This document shows, piece by piece, positions 9,097 to 17,495 of a DNA stretch of 51,168 bases. This DNA comes from Alphaproteobacteria bacterium 43-37. GTDB taxonomy: Bacteria; Pseudomonadota; Alphaproteobacteria; 43-37. Positions within the stretch are counted from its first letter, which is position 1. The number at the start of each line of letters is the position of its first letter. The notes under the pieces were generated by a model. The model saw only the letters and a program-made list of their open reading frames with translations, ran no database searches and had not been told where the DNA came from. The stretch lies in contig MKSY01000010.1 of NCBI GenBank assembly GCA_001897475.1, positions 1 to 51,168 on the forward strand, in the 5' to 3' direction. A program made the position numbers and the translations under genes.

Positions 9097-9968
9097 TTGG
9101 TTTTTCCATCTTTGAGTTGCAATGCAAGTTGATAAACATCTTTACGGCTGACTCCAAGCTGAGCGCTAGCTAGATCGACAGCTGTCCTTAACGGATGCAC
9201 AGCCAAATACTCTGCCAGTTTGTTTTGGATTTCTGCCCTATCAACCTTTTGTTCATGAGCCTCGAAAAGCACAACAATTTCTCCTCTAAGAGACGCTTCC
9301 TTTTGCAAATGCTGCAATATGTCAACCAGCTCACCTCGAATAAATTCCTCGTAAGTTTTTGTCAGCTCTCTAGCAATAACAATTTTTCCAGACCCAAGGA
9401 CATCATAGATATCTTGCAATGTTTCATTTAGCCGATGAGCAGCTTCGAAAAAGATAAGTGTCTCTTGCCTATTTTTATAAGGGCTTAACTCTTTTTTTCG
9501 AGCAGCTGATTTGGATTTCAAAAAACCAATAAATGCAAAACGGTTTACAGCAAGGCCAGACGCCACCAGCGCGCACATAATGGATGAAGGGCCAGGGAGG
9601 GAGTATATTTTTAAATTTTCTTTGACAGCTTCTCGGATAAGCGGAAACCCAGGATCGGAAACAAGAGGCGTACCAGCATCGGAAACCAATGCGACTGTCG
9701 CACCTTGTTTTAATTTATTCATCACAGTTGACAGTTTAGCTTTTTCATTATGGTCATGAAAGCTAAACAATTTCTTTTGGATACCATACTCATTAAGAAG
9801 AAGGGCTGTTTTTCTCGTATCTTCACATAAAATGAAGTCTACTAGCGCGAGCGTCCTTAACCCTCTTAAAGTGATATCAAAAGTATTGCCGATTGGGGTC
9901 GGGACAATGTAAAGTCCTGGATCAAGGGTGATACCTTGCAAGAGATCTGTCAGTAGGGGCTTTAACAT
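9093..9968 (-). CDS. rsmI: RsmI, 16S rRNA 2'-O-methyltransferase (C1402)
   Basis: The 291-residue SAM-dependent tetrapyrrole-methylase-fold enzyme shows LYIVPTPIGN, FILCEDTRKT, VALVSDAGTPLVSDPG, YSLPGPSS and the FFEAAHRL motif. It methylates C1402 of 16S rRNA. An 84-residue upstream in-frame extension (to 10220) is rejected because it is antisense to the LpoA-like gene and has no RsmI character. The chosen ATG shares the palindrome CATG with the divergent start codon. It is first in the rsmI-to-ispB operon. Confidence 0.93.
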   Translation of the reverse strand: MLKPLLTDLLQGITLDPGLYIVPTPIGNTFDITLRGLRTLALVDFILCEDTRKTALLLNEYGIQKKLFSFHDHNEKAKLSTVMNKLKQGATVALVSDAGTPLVSDPGFPLIREAVKENLKIYSLPGPSSIMCALVASGLAVNRFAFIGFLKSKSAARKKELSPYKNRQETLIFFEAAHRLNETLQDIYDVLGSGKIVIARELTKTYEEFIRGELVDILQHLQKEASLRGEIVVLFEAHEQKVDRAEIQNKLAEYLAVHPLRTAVDLASAQLGVSRKDVYQLALQLKDGKTK

Positions 9969-11109
9969 GCGGATGCAAATAAATAAAATCTGGACCTTAT
10001 TAATGGGAACAATCTTAACGATGTTTTTGGCAGCCTGCCAACAACAATCTCCAATAGTTTCCCAAAATATTTCTTCTAAAGGCCAACAAAATGTGGTTAC
10101 CCCATCAACAATCCCTACAAGCGTATCGACACAAACACCCCTTAAGCATCTAAAAATTGCTCTTTTCCTGCCTCTTAGTGGAGCGCAAAAAGATATTGGT
10201 GAAAGCCTATTAAACGCCATTGAAATGGGGTACTACAAAAACCCAACCACCGCTGTCTCTCTGTTCCCATTCGACACACAAAGCACAGCCGATGGAGCAT
10301 TAAGGGCTGCCGAAAAAGCCTCTAAAATGGGCATCAATCTTTCCATCGGCCCTTTAACTGCCGCTGAAACCCGTGCGACACAAACTCTATCTACCTGGCC
10401 TGTCCTAAGCCTTTCCAATGACCGCACCGTAGCCAATGAAAGAACATTTATTTTTGGCCTTATTCCAGATGACCAGGTTGGCCTTTTAGCGGAACACTTA
10501 AAGCAAAATAACATACAAAAAGCCGTCTTAATGGCCCCAAGAGGCGCTTATGGCGATATAGTCGTCAATCTTTTTACATCACGAATGGACCTATTCATTG
10601 TGCGTTATGGGCCAGAAGATCTAGCAAATCCTTCTTTCATTACCGATATCAAAAATCAAGGTCTAACAAATTTTATTATTGCTGATTTTAACCCAGCTCT
10701 CGCCCAAATCATTCATTTGCTCACATCAGACGGTGTAAACGCTCGTGTATTTGGCTTGGATCAATGGCGCGGGCAATCAACTATTTTGCTAGACGATGCT
10801 TTGCAAGGCGCCGAATTTGCTGGCGTTTCTCAAGAACGATTTGATAACTTTGCAACACTCTATGAGCAAAATTATGGGAAAAAGCCACATCCTGTTTCAG
10901 GATTGGCCTATGACGCAATTCGGCTTTGCTTAGCCGTATCGGATGGGGGCAAGCCAATCCAGGAAGTGCTTCGATCTACTCATGGATTTTTGGGGGTATA
11001 TGGGCCCTTTAGGCTACTTAAAACCGGGCTTAATGAACGTAAAATCGGCATATACAAGATTACCGCAGGTCAAGCGATCCAAATCGTTAAGCCAATGGAA
11101 TCTTTTTAG
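9967..11109 (+). CDS. LpoA-like penicillin-binding protein activator lipoprotein
   Basis: The 380-residue protein has a lipoprotein signal (LAAC lipobox near residue 22). A type-1 periplasmic-binding fold follows (KIALFLPLSGAQKDIGESLLNAIEMG, then SIGPLTA, and LSNDRTV). In enterobacteria LpoA sits beside rsmI and activates PBP1A; a class A PBP is present here at 39.7-42.1 kb. The start at 9967 has an excellent AGGGG seven bases upstream, and an upstream in-frame ATG at 9928 would lie in rsmI. An amino-acid ABC binding protein is a less likely alternative. Confidence 0.82.
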   Translation: MRMQINKIWTLLMGTILTMFLAACQQQSPIVSQNISSKGQQNVVTPSTIPTSVSTQTPLKHLKIALFLPLSGAQKDIGESLLNAIEMGYYKNPTTAVSLFPFDTQSTADGALRAAEKASKMGINLSIGPLTAAETRATQTLSTWPVLSLSNDRTVANERTFIFGLIPDDQVGLLAEHLKQNNIQKAVLMAPRGAYGDIVVNLFTSRMDLFIVRYGPEDLANPSFITDIKNQGLTNFIIADFNPALAQIIHLLTSDGVNARVFGLDQWRGQSTILLDDALQGAEFAGVSQERFDNFATLYEQNYGKKPHPVSGLAYDAIRLCLAVSDGGKPIQEVLRSTHGFLGVYGPFRLLKTGLNERKIGIYKITAGQAIQIVKPMESF

Positions 11110-11156
11110 CCAAAAACTATTGCGTATTTAATTCTTTGAGAAACGTAACAATTGCC

Positions 11157-11183
11157 TTGATTTTCACTAAGGTTAAATATAAA
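11157..11183 (+). promoter_or_regulatory. Candidate promoter for the tRNA-Glu/tRNA-Lys unit
   Basis: TTGATT (11157-11162) and TATAAA (11178-11183) are 15 bases apart, about 20 bases before the first tRNA. The spacing is short but both hexamers are close to consensus. Confidence 0.5.
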
Positions 11184-11203
11184 CATGTGAGGTGCCTCGG
11201 TTT

Positions 11204-11279
11204 GTCCCCATCGTCTAGAGGCCTAGGACACCGCCCTTTCAAGGCGGCAACACGGGTTCGAATCCCGTTGGGGACGCCA
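11204..11279 (+). tRNA. tRNA-Glu (TTC)
   Basis: A 76-base cloverleaf has acceptor GTCCCCA/TGGGGAC and anticodon arm CCGCC-CTTTCAA-GGCGG (anticodon TTC, codon GAA). The T-loop is TTCGAAT and CCA is encoded. The body is almost the same as the second tRNA-Glu at 22601. Confidence 0.97.
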
Positions 11280-11295
11280 CAACCCAATGACTATT

Positions 11296-11371
11296 GGGCG
11301 CTTAGCTCAGTTGGTAGAGCAGCTGACTCTTAATCAGTAGGTCAAAGGTTCGAATCCTTTAGCGCCCACCA
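11296..11371 (+). tRNA. tRNA-Lys (CTT)
   Basis: A 76-base cloverleaf has acceptor GGGCGCT/AGCGCCC, D-arm AGCTCAGTTGGTAGAGC and anticodon loop CTCTTAA (anticodon CTT, codon AAG). The T-loop is TTCGAAT and CCA is encoded. It lies 16 bases after tRNA-Glu and is probably co-transcribed. Confidence 0.97.
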
Positions 11372-11411
11372 GCCTTATAGTCATATTATATTTCATGATG
11401 CAGCCCAAGCC

Positions 11412-13229
11412 TCATCTGACGCATATAGCATAACAATTAGTTAGCGCATTACCATAAACAATCGACGTAGTGCTAGCAGGCCTTACAGCCCATACTTTAT
11501 TCTCGGAAGCGCCATCATTAATAAGCGTCGAAGAGCAGTAAGATCCTTTGATATTTTGGAATACTGTCTGATCCAGACGTGGAGCAAATTGACTAGGGGG
11601 CACCATATTAAAATCAGCTAACGTCAAGAGCTCCTTGATGGTTGAATGACGCCAGCTACCTGGTCCGTTAGCCCCTAATGATAGGGTACTACAGTAGCTT
11701 TGAGCAGATGCTAAGGCCGTATTTCCATTCCAATTCTGTCCTGTTGTCGGGGTCAATCTTTGCCAAATCAGCCCTGTGGTCATATCTTTGACTTGCTCAC
11801 TGGTACTTGTCAGCGTGCCTTCATTCTCATCTTTAAAGCGAGTGCCGCTATAATTTTTCTTTTGTCGCATACAACGAACATAGCCTGTAGAGGTCTCTAG
11901 CTGCGCCAAAACTTGCTGAACTCCACTCGTAGCCCCTCTGTTACCCCATGTAAACTCTACCACCCAAGTATAAGCCACCGAGCCCGTGACTGAATTAACA
12001 GTCCAAAACCAGTACACTGGTGTATTAGGAAAAGCAGCCGTATTAATCAAAGGAGCGCCACCACTGACCATACTCAACGTATAGTCCATCAATGATTGAA
12101 GTTGGCTTGGAGTCGGCATAACCCAGTCTGAAAAGCCTCCTAATTGTAGGTTTTGACAGTACGTTTGAGCACTTGCCCAATTAAGTTTTACTGAGTTTAC
12201 AGCTTTTTCCCACTCTATGGTCGTTAGCGTATCCGTAACAACACCAGGAGTATTCTCAACATATCGTCCATTCTGATTTGTTGAATCTTTATAAGCCTCC
12301 AAATCCCATGCCTGAAAAACCGCTGGAGCAGGCGTTGGGGGCGGAGGTGGCTTTAGGGTAGCAGTCTTGGTATGGGATAGAGTAGGGCTGCGGGTTATGG
12401 AAGGTGTTTTGGATTGAAGAGATGGCGTACGGGTTTGCGACAAGGTCTCAGACCAACTCACGCTTTTGCTTTTTGAATGGGTTGAGCAGCTGCAATCCAG
12501 ATTTTGCAGCAGCGTGTCTTTTTCGCTCCCCTCAAACAAGCCGGCAAATTGAGTTTGATTCCCATAAATCTTAACATTCTGGGCGCGGGTGTTTCTTAAA
12601 AACCGTGGCCCTCGAGAGGCATAAGCGGCTTGAGCCTCATCGAACATGTTTAATGCGCCCTCTCGAATCTCAAGGTTGAGCGTCGCGGTATTGGGGCCAA
12701 GAACATAAGCCTGAGGCGCTTTTTGTGCAAAGCAGGCATCGGCTGTTCCATAGGTCATATGAGCGGCTGGGTGATAGGTACAGGTCACATGCTTCAAACT
12801 ATGACTACTTCCTTGCGCAAAAAAGGCACAAAACAATGTGAAGGCTGTGGTGTTGTGTTGGGCTAGTACATGGCTGCGGGCATTGGCAGCCGTGACATTA
12901 GACAACATTTTAAGTGCGTTATTTGCAAAAAGCGAAGAGCTGCTTGTTGAAGGATCATAGCAGCTCGTTTTGAGGCATTGCTTAAAATGATCATTAAGCT
13001 CAGACATTGTTTGATTGGTGTATGATGGCACAACATGGCCGCATACTAAGGACGGATACCGATATTCAGGCGGTATGTTGAGTAAATCTTGAGACGTTTG
13101 GCTGCGGGCCAAAACAGAACCTGGCACTTGCAACAAACAGAGTGCTAACCCCAGTGACAAGCCTTTATCAAGTGATTTAAGAAAAACCATATCATTGATA
13201 TTTAAAGCAGATGAATTACTGTAAGTCAT
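11412..13229 (-). CDS. Secreted protein with two DUF1566 (Lcl C-terminal-like) domains
   Basis: The 605-residue protein has an N-terminal signal-like segment (about 20-42, ending VLARS). A Cys-containing N-terminal region (to about 250) is followed by a Ser/Thr-rich spacer of repeated S-x-T units and a run of prolines (about 255-305). Two DUF1566-like repeats follow. Each has a W-x-x-A...YC..L..GG/GANG..W..PT/S..L..L pattern and ends with a Cys near the C-terminus (about 315-460 and 465-605). DUF1566 is common in large surface or secreted proteins, with no established biochemical role. It is divergent from the 13514 gene, which has a similar S/T-rich stretch. A function cannot be given. Confidence 0.75.
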   Translation of the reverse strand: MTYSNSSALNINDMVFLKSLDKGLSLGLALCLLQVPGSVLARSQTSQDLLNIPPEYRYPSLVCGHVVPSYTNQTMSELNDHFKQCLKTSCYDPSTSSSSLFANNALKMLSNVTAANARSHVLAQHNTTAFTLFCAFFAQGSSHSLKHVTCTYHPAAHMTYGTADACFAQKAPQAYVLGPNTATLNLEIREGALNMFDEAQAAYASRGPRFLRNTRAQNVKIYGNQTQFAGLFEGSEKDTLLQNLDCSCSTHSKSKSVSWSETLSQTRTPSLQSKTPSITRSPTLSHTKTATLKPPPPPTPAPAVFQAWDLEAYKDSTNQNGRYVENTPGVVTDTLTTIEWEKAVNSVKLNWASAQTYCQNLQLGGFSDWVMPTPSQLQSLMDYTLSMVSGGAPLINTAAFPNTPVYWFWTVNSVTGSVAYTWVVEFTWGNRGATSGVQQVLAQLETSTGYVRCMRQKKNYSGTRFKDENEGTLTSTSEQVKDMTTGLIWQRLTPTTGQNWNGNTALASAQSYCSTLSLGANGPGSWRHSTIKELLTLADFNMVPPSQFAPRLDQTVFQNIKGSYCSSTLINDGASENKVWAVRPASTTSIVYGNALTNCYAICVR

Positions 13230-13459
13230 AGCATTAAATTACTCTCAATAAGAACTAATACACTGAATATTAACTTAAAAAAACCTAATCTATTAGAACT
13301 ATGTCGTTTTTTATGAGCTAGGCTTAAGGTAGCTTTTTTAGTGGATCAAAATGCATATGGTGATAATATCATCCTATGTTTCTTATTTTCAACGCCATTA
13401 AAGATGAATATTAGAAATTCCAAAAAATCATAGGCCGTGCTCTTTAAAAACCAAAATAG

Positions 13460-13488
13460 ACAACCTATATAAGTTGTCGTGTTTTTTC
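13460..13488 (+). promoter_or_regulatory. Small hairpin plus T-run in the leader of the 13514 gene
   Basis: GACAAC (13460-13465) pairs with GTTGTC (13474-13479) and is followed by a T-run at 13483-13488, about 25 bases before the start codon. It could be a weak attenuator or the end of a short leader transcript. The stem is only 6 bp, so confidence is low. The rest of the 284-base divergent intergenic region shows no clear feature. Confidence 0.25.
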
Positions 13489-13513
13489 ATATTCAGAAAG
13501 AGAGACACGTTAA

Positions 13514-15013
13514 ATGAAAACTTTGTCACAAGGGTTACGGATACTTCTATCAACATGCGTCTTGCTTTCCGGCGAAGCTGTAGCAACGTGTCCATTAGAC
13601 GAATTTTTATTAAACAATCACAACATTACCGAACCTTCTGCCCCGTGTAGTTTCTTTTTTATTCTGGATGAGCTTTCACCAACTCAATCTGTTAGCCAAA
13701 CAATGACTCTAACACTTTCAAATACCCAGGAGGCCCTTAATCTTAAAACACCCACTCCTCTTGGATTACCTGAACCTGTTAACAAAACAGCCGCTCCAGC
13801 ACTCTCACCCATTCCAACGGTTGTAACCGCAAGCGTATCAACCGCAGCTTCCGTATCATCGGCTGTTAGCATAGTCGCGGTCTCACCAGGGTCTGTGACT
13901 CAAGGATCTCGTGCCATTACTGGTCTCAATCTTCTAACCTGCTACCAAAACAATGCCTTTGAAAATGAACCTATGGAATGGTCAAAAAGCCCCATACCGT
14001 GGAACTTAGGCACTGGAAACGTAAGTTATGCACGAGGTGCTGTTACTGGCAATTGGGCAATTATGATTGGGTTAACTGGCATACACCTTGCTTTGTCAAG
14101 AGAGTGGACCCCAAAACTGTCTCCAGCCAATCTTCGCTACCCTGGCTTACTTATATTACCAGCCTTATTTCTTATGTCCCCTACATCTGAAGCAGCGATA
14201 AACATTGCTCGATTTGGCGGTTTTGGCGATCAAATCCTTGCAGGCTTCTCTATTGGAGCTCAAGTCATATCATCAGGTATAACAGCAAGCCTTTTGAGCT
14301 CATCAAAATTTAAGGCTACCTGGGTCAATAAAAACGATCAAATGCTAGCTGATTTTGGGTATTCCTTAAAAAAAGGTCGTTGGCTCGATTTGAGTGATCC
14401 CAAAAATGCCTTCGTACATCAATATGGTTTTTTCTTTAAAGACTATAGAAAAGGTATGCAATGGTTTATGGGGGTAGAAATGTTAATGAGCACAGGCTCA
14501 GGTTTGCTAGATGGATTTAACGTTGAACCTTCACAAACATGCAACTCGCTTATTTATGCTGGAACAGCTTTCTATGGAGCCTATTCCGCCACATTGATAG
14601 CCCTTCGTCCACATGAAGCTTTATTTAATAAGGTTTATTTTGGTAGCACATCACTTCTTCAAACAAGCAGCCTAAGTATTGGGTCATATTTGCGTGCAAC
14701 GGCAACTCCTGGCAACTATACACAAACTGAAGAATCTCTTTCCAAGGCTGCGGAAAGCATAGGTATAGGCGTCATGATATGCAATACAATTCGTAGTGTT
14801 TTTGAATCATTCTTGATGGTTAAAGATGTATACAGATACATACAAAAAACACGGTCTACTAAGACAAAACTAGCACAACCACTGCTTAATGTTATTCCCA
14901 CTGTTGTGGCAACAACAACAGCCGCTGCCGCAACAGCAGCAGTAGTGGCAGGGCACGTTGCTCTACAAGCGCAAATGATGCGCAACCCACTTGGCAATGC
15001 TCATGATATTTAA
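13514..15013 (+). CDS. Exported multi-segment membrane protein of unknown function
   Basis: The 499-residue protein starts with a good signal peptide (MKTLSQGLRILLSTCVLLSG, cleavage likely after AVA near residue 24). A Ser/Thr/Ala-rich region follows (about 50-130, with S-x-S/T-x-T units like those of the divergent DUF1566 gene). Several hydrophobic segments come next (about 178-195, 212-232, 243-262, 345-365, 410-435) and an Ala-rich hydrophobic end (about 455-485). I recognise no family. The pattern (signal, disordered S/T linker, multiple helices) suggests an envelope or secreted host-interaction protein, but this is inference. Confidence 0.7.
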   Translation: MKTLSQGLRILLSTCVLLSGEAVATCPLDEFLLNNHNITEPSAPCSFFFILDELSPTQSVSQTMTLTLSNTQEALNLKTPTPLGLPEPVNKTAAPALSPIPTVVTASVSTAASVSSAVSIVAVSPGSVTQGSRAITGLNLLTCYQNNAFENEPMEWSKSPIPWNLGTGNVSYARGAVTGNWAIMIGLTGIHLALSREWTPKLSPANLRYPGLLILPALFLMSPTSEAAINIARFGGFGDQILAGFSIGAQVISSGITASLLSSSKFKATWVNKNDQMLADFGYSLKKGRWLDLSDPKNAFVHQYGFFFKDYRKGMQWFMGVEMLMSTGSGLLDGFNVEPSQTCNSLIYAGTAFYGAYSATLIALRPHEALFNKVYFGSTSLLQTSSLSIGSYLRATATPGNYTQTEESLSKAAESIGIGVMICNTIRSVFESFLMVKDVYRYIQKTRSTKTKLAQPLLNVIPTVVATTTAAAATAAVVAGHVALQAQMMRNPLGNAHDI

Positions 15014-15023
15014 TACATAACGT

Positions 15024-16373
15024 TTAAGAGTCTATAAGCTTTTCAAGGGCTTTTTCAAGCCAATGGATATCATACTGGCCATTAATGATGTCTTCATTAG
15101 TAACAAGCTGACGATGCAATGGCAGGGTGGTTTCAATGCCACCTACCACATACTCTTCCAAAGCTCTTTTCAAACGGAAAAGGCACTCTCTGCGGTCTTT
15201 AGCGTGAACAATAAGCTTAGCAACTAAACTGTCGTAATAGGGCGGGACTTTATAACCAGAATACATCGCACTATCCACACGAACACCTAACCCTCCCGGC
15301 GCATGATAATTTGTGATCTGACCAGGTGAAGGGATAAACGTATGATGATGCTCCGCATTAATGCGGCACTCAATAGCATGCCCAAGGAATTTGACATCCT
15401 CTTGCTTAAAGCTCAATGGCATACCATTTGCCACGCGGATTTGCTCTTCAACCAGATCAATACCTGTGATCATTTCAGTGATTGGGTGCTCTACCTGGAG
15501 CCTTGTGTTCATTTCAATGAAAAAGAACTCACCATTCTCATACAGGAATTCGATGGTGCCAACACTTCGGTAGCCCATTTTACGAATGGCATCGGCAGCA
15601 ACCTCACCAATTTTTGCGCGCTCTTCTAAAGATAACGCTGGAGAAGGAGCTTCTTCCCAAACTTTCTGATGCCGCCTTTGAATCGAGCAATCACGTTCAC
15701 CCAAATGAACAACATTACCAAAGTGATCTGCAATAATTTGTACTTCTATATGGCGAGGCTTGCTTAAGTATCGCTCCATATAGACTTGGTCGTTACCAAA
15801 GTTAGCCTTTGCTTCAGCACGCGCCAAGCTATAGGCATCTGCCAGCTCATCTTGACTACGGGCAATTTTCATCCCCTTGCCACCACCACCGCCAGAAGCC
15901 TTGATCAGTACAGGATACCCAATTGTGCTGGCTACAGCGTGGGCATCATCTATACTTTCAATGGCTCCTTTTGATCCTGGAACAATAGGCAATCCACATT
16001 CTTCGGCTAATTCTTTAGCGCGGATTTTGTCCCCCATGTCACGAATATGTTGGGGTGAAGGCCCAACAAACACAAAACCGTGCTCTTCCACCATTTGTGC
16101 GAACTGAGCGTTCTCAGCCAAAAATCCAACTCCTGGATGAATGGCATCGGCACCTGAAATAGTGGCCGCAGACAAAATAGCCGGAATATTCAAATAACTT
16201 TCTTTGGATGGAGCTGGCCCAATACAAACACTCTCATCCGCCAAACGCACATACATAGCATCCGTATCCGCTGTGGAATAAACAGCAACAGTTTGGATCT
16301 CCATTTCTTTGCATGCCCGATGAATGCGAAGAGCTATTTCACCACGATTAGCAATAAGAATTTTCTTAAACAT
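15024..16373 (-). CDS. accC: Acetyl-CoA carboxylase biotin carboxylase subunit
   Basis: The 449-residue ATP-grasp enzyme carboxylates biotin on AccB with bicarbonate and ATP in the first step of fatty-acid synthesis. It starts MFKKILIANRGEIALRI. The ATP-binding loop KASGGGGGKGMK lies near 160-170, EMNTRLQVEHPITE near 285-300, and RINAE near 338. Length is normal. It lies 12 bases after accB in the usual accB-accC pair. Confidence 0.97.
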   Translation of the reverse strand: MFKKILIANRGEIALRIHRACKEMEIQTVAVYSTADTDAMYVRLADESVCIGPAPSKESYLNIPAILSAATISGADAIHPGVGFLAENAQFAQMVEEHGFVFVGPSPQHIRDMGDKIRAKELAEECGLPIVPGSKGAIESIDDAHAVASTIGYPVLIKASGGGGGKGMKIARSQDELADAYSLARAEAKANFGNDQVYMERYLSKPRHIEVQIIADHFGNVVHLGERDCSIQRRHQKVWEEAPSPALSLEERAKIGEVAADAIRKMGYRSVGTIEFLYENGEFFFIEMNTRLQVEHPITEMITGIDLVEEQIRVANGMPLSFKQEDVKFLGHAIECRINAEHHHTFIPSPGQITNYHAPGGLGVRVDSAMYSGYKVPPYYDSLVAKLIVHAKDRRECLFRLKRALEEYVVGGIETTLPLHRQLVTNEDIINGQYDIHWLEKALEKLIDS

Positions 16374-16385
16374 TGGCTTCTTAGC

Positions 16386-16850
16386 CTATTCTATAATAAC
16401 CAGCACTGTCCCAAACTCGACAGGCTCTGTGTCTTTAATAAGTACTTGCGCAACGCGCCCGGATTGTGGAGCACGAATAGGGTTCATAACTTTCATGGCT
16501 TCGATAATTAAGAGAGTATCACCTTTATTTACGCTGTCACCCTCTTTGATAAATAGGGCTGCCCCAGGTGCAGAAGCCAGATAGGCTGTTCCAACCATTG
16601 GAGACTTTACTGCGCCGGGATGATCAGAAGTTGGCCTAACTGACGAAGGAGGGCCATCCTCACGCAATCCAGATTGTGCGGCTATTGGCTGAACAGGCGC
16701 AGATACCATCGCTGGCTGGTGAGGTACCCCTTTAACCACACGAATCCTGCCTGCCTCGACCTCATATTCGATTTCATTTAGGCCAGTAGAATTCAGAAGT
16801 TCAGCAAGTGCTTTTACAGCGCCACTATCAATGTCAAAACGATTAGTCAT
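16386..16850 (-). CDS. accB: Biotin carboxyl carrier protein of acetyl-CoA carboxylase
   Basis: The 154-residue protein has an N-terminal AccB domain (FDIDSGAVKALAELL). A Pro/Ala/Ser linker follows (about 50-85). The C-terminal biotinyl domain has the EAMKVMN biotinylation site (Lys of AMKVM). The start at 16850 is supported by AAAGGA eight to nine bases upstream. The frame stays open for another 66 codons upstream, with a basic sequence unlike AccB, so the start has some uncertainty. Confidence 0.93.
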   Translation of the reverse strand: MTNRFDIDSGAVKALAELLNSTGLNEIEYEVEAGRIRVVKGVPHQPAMVSAPVQPIAAQSGLREDGPPSSVRPTSDHPGAVKSPMVGTAYLASAPGAALFIKEGDSVNKGDTLLIIEAMKVMNPIRAPQSGRVAQVLIKDTEPVEFGTVLVIIE

Positions 16851-17013
16851 CGGTAAAGATCCTTTAGCAAGGTCCAAGACCCGCAACCTATACATCCTTT
16901 TTAACAAACCCGCAAGCCTAACTGTAACCTGCTCACTTTTTTTAGGTATATCCCTTGTTATGGCTTGGCGGGCGCTCCTTTTAGGCATCAAATGCTCGGT
17001 TCTAAAAGACATG

Positions 17014-17319
17014 CTAATCATCTTTACTAGACGCCTCAGAAACTGCAATTTCTTTTGCTTCCACTAAGGGTTCTGCTTTTTCTTTTAAATCTTCGGGAAC
17101 CTTATCACTTGCAATTGGTTGCGTTGCGTTCTTGGTAGCTTTAGACGCCTCAGGCCCAATAGGACGCGCCGTCTCAAAATCTAAAGAAACACCGCATATC
17201 CCTACATCAACTTGTTTATTCCGATTGGCTCCAACAAAACCAATGTTTTGTTTGCTTAACCGGTTGCTTTTAGAAGGATAAGCGTCTTCTAGCTCTTTGC
17301 GAAAATCATTTTTAGACAT
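17014..17319 (-). CDS. Small hydrophilic protein of unknown function upstream of accB
   Basis: The 101-residue frame (MSKNDFRKELEDAYPSKSN...) is strongly hydrophilic with no TM or signal. The last third is rich in Lys/Glu/Ala and likely disordered. It is on the same strand as accB and ends about 160 bases before the accB start. I recognise no family. Coding is supported by clean length, position and amino-acid composition only. Confidence 0.5.
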   Translation of the reverse strand: MSKNDFRKELEDAYPSKSNRLSKQNIGFVGANRNKQVDVGICGVSLDFETARPIGPEASKATKNATQPIASDKVPEDLKEKAEPLVEAKEIAVSEASSKDD

Positions 17320-17495
17320 TGCGTTAGGCCCATAATGACGTTAACAAGCACTTTATTTGATGACTATAAAATAGACATTTATTGATTAGTTTTGTGTTAA
17401 TAATTGTTAAAATTTTACAAACGGTTGGCCCCAGAACGATTTGCAAAAAAATCGAATGAGCGTTATAAACTTTGAAGAATAAAAAGGAAATACAC

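Noticed and set aside
9969..10220. 84-residue N-terminal extension of RsmI
   Set aside because: It is antisense to the LpoA-like gene, without RsmI similarity. The shorter start gives normal length.
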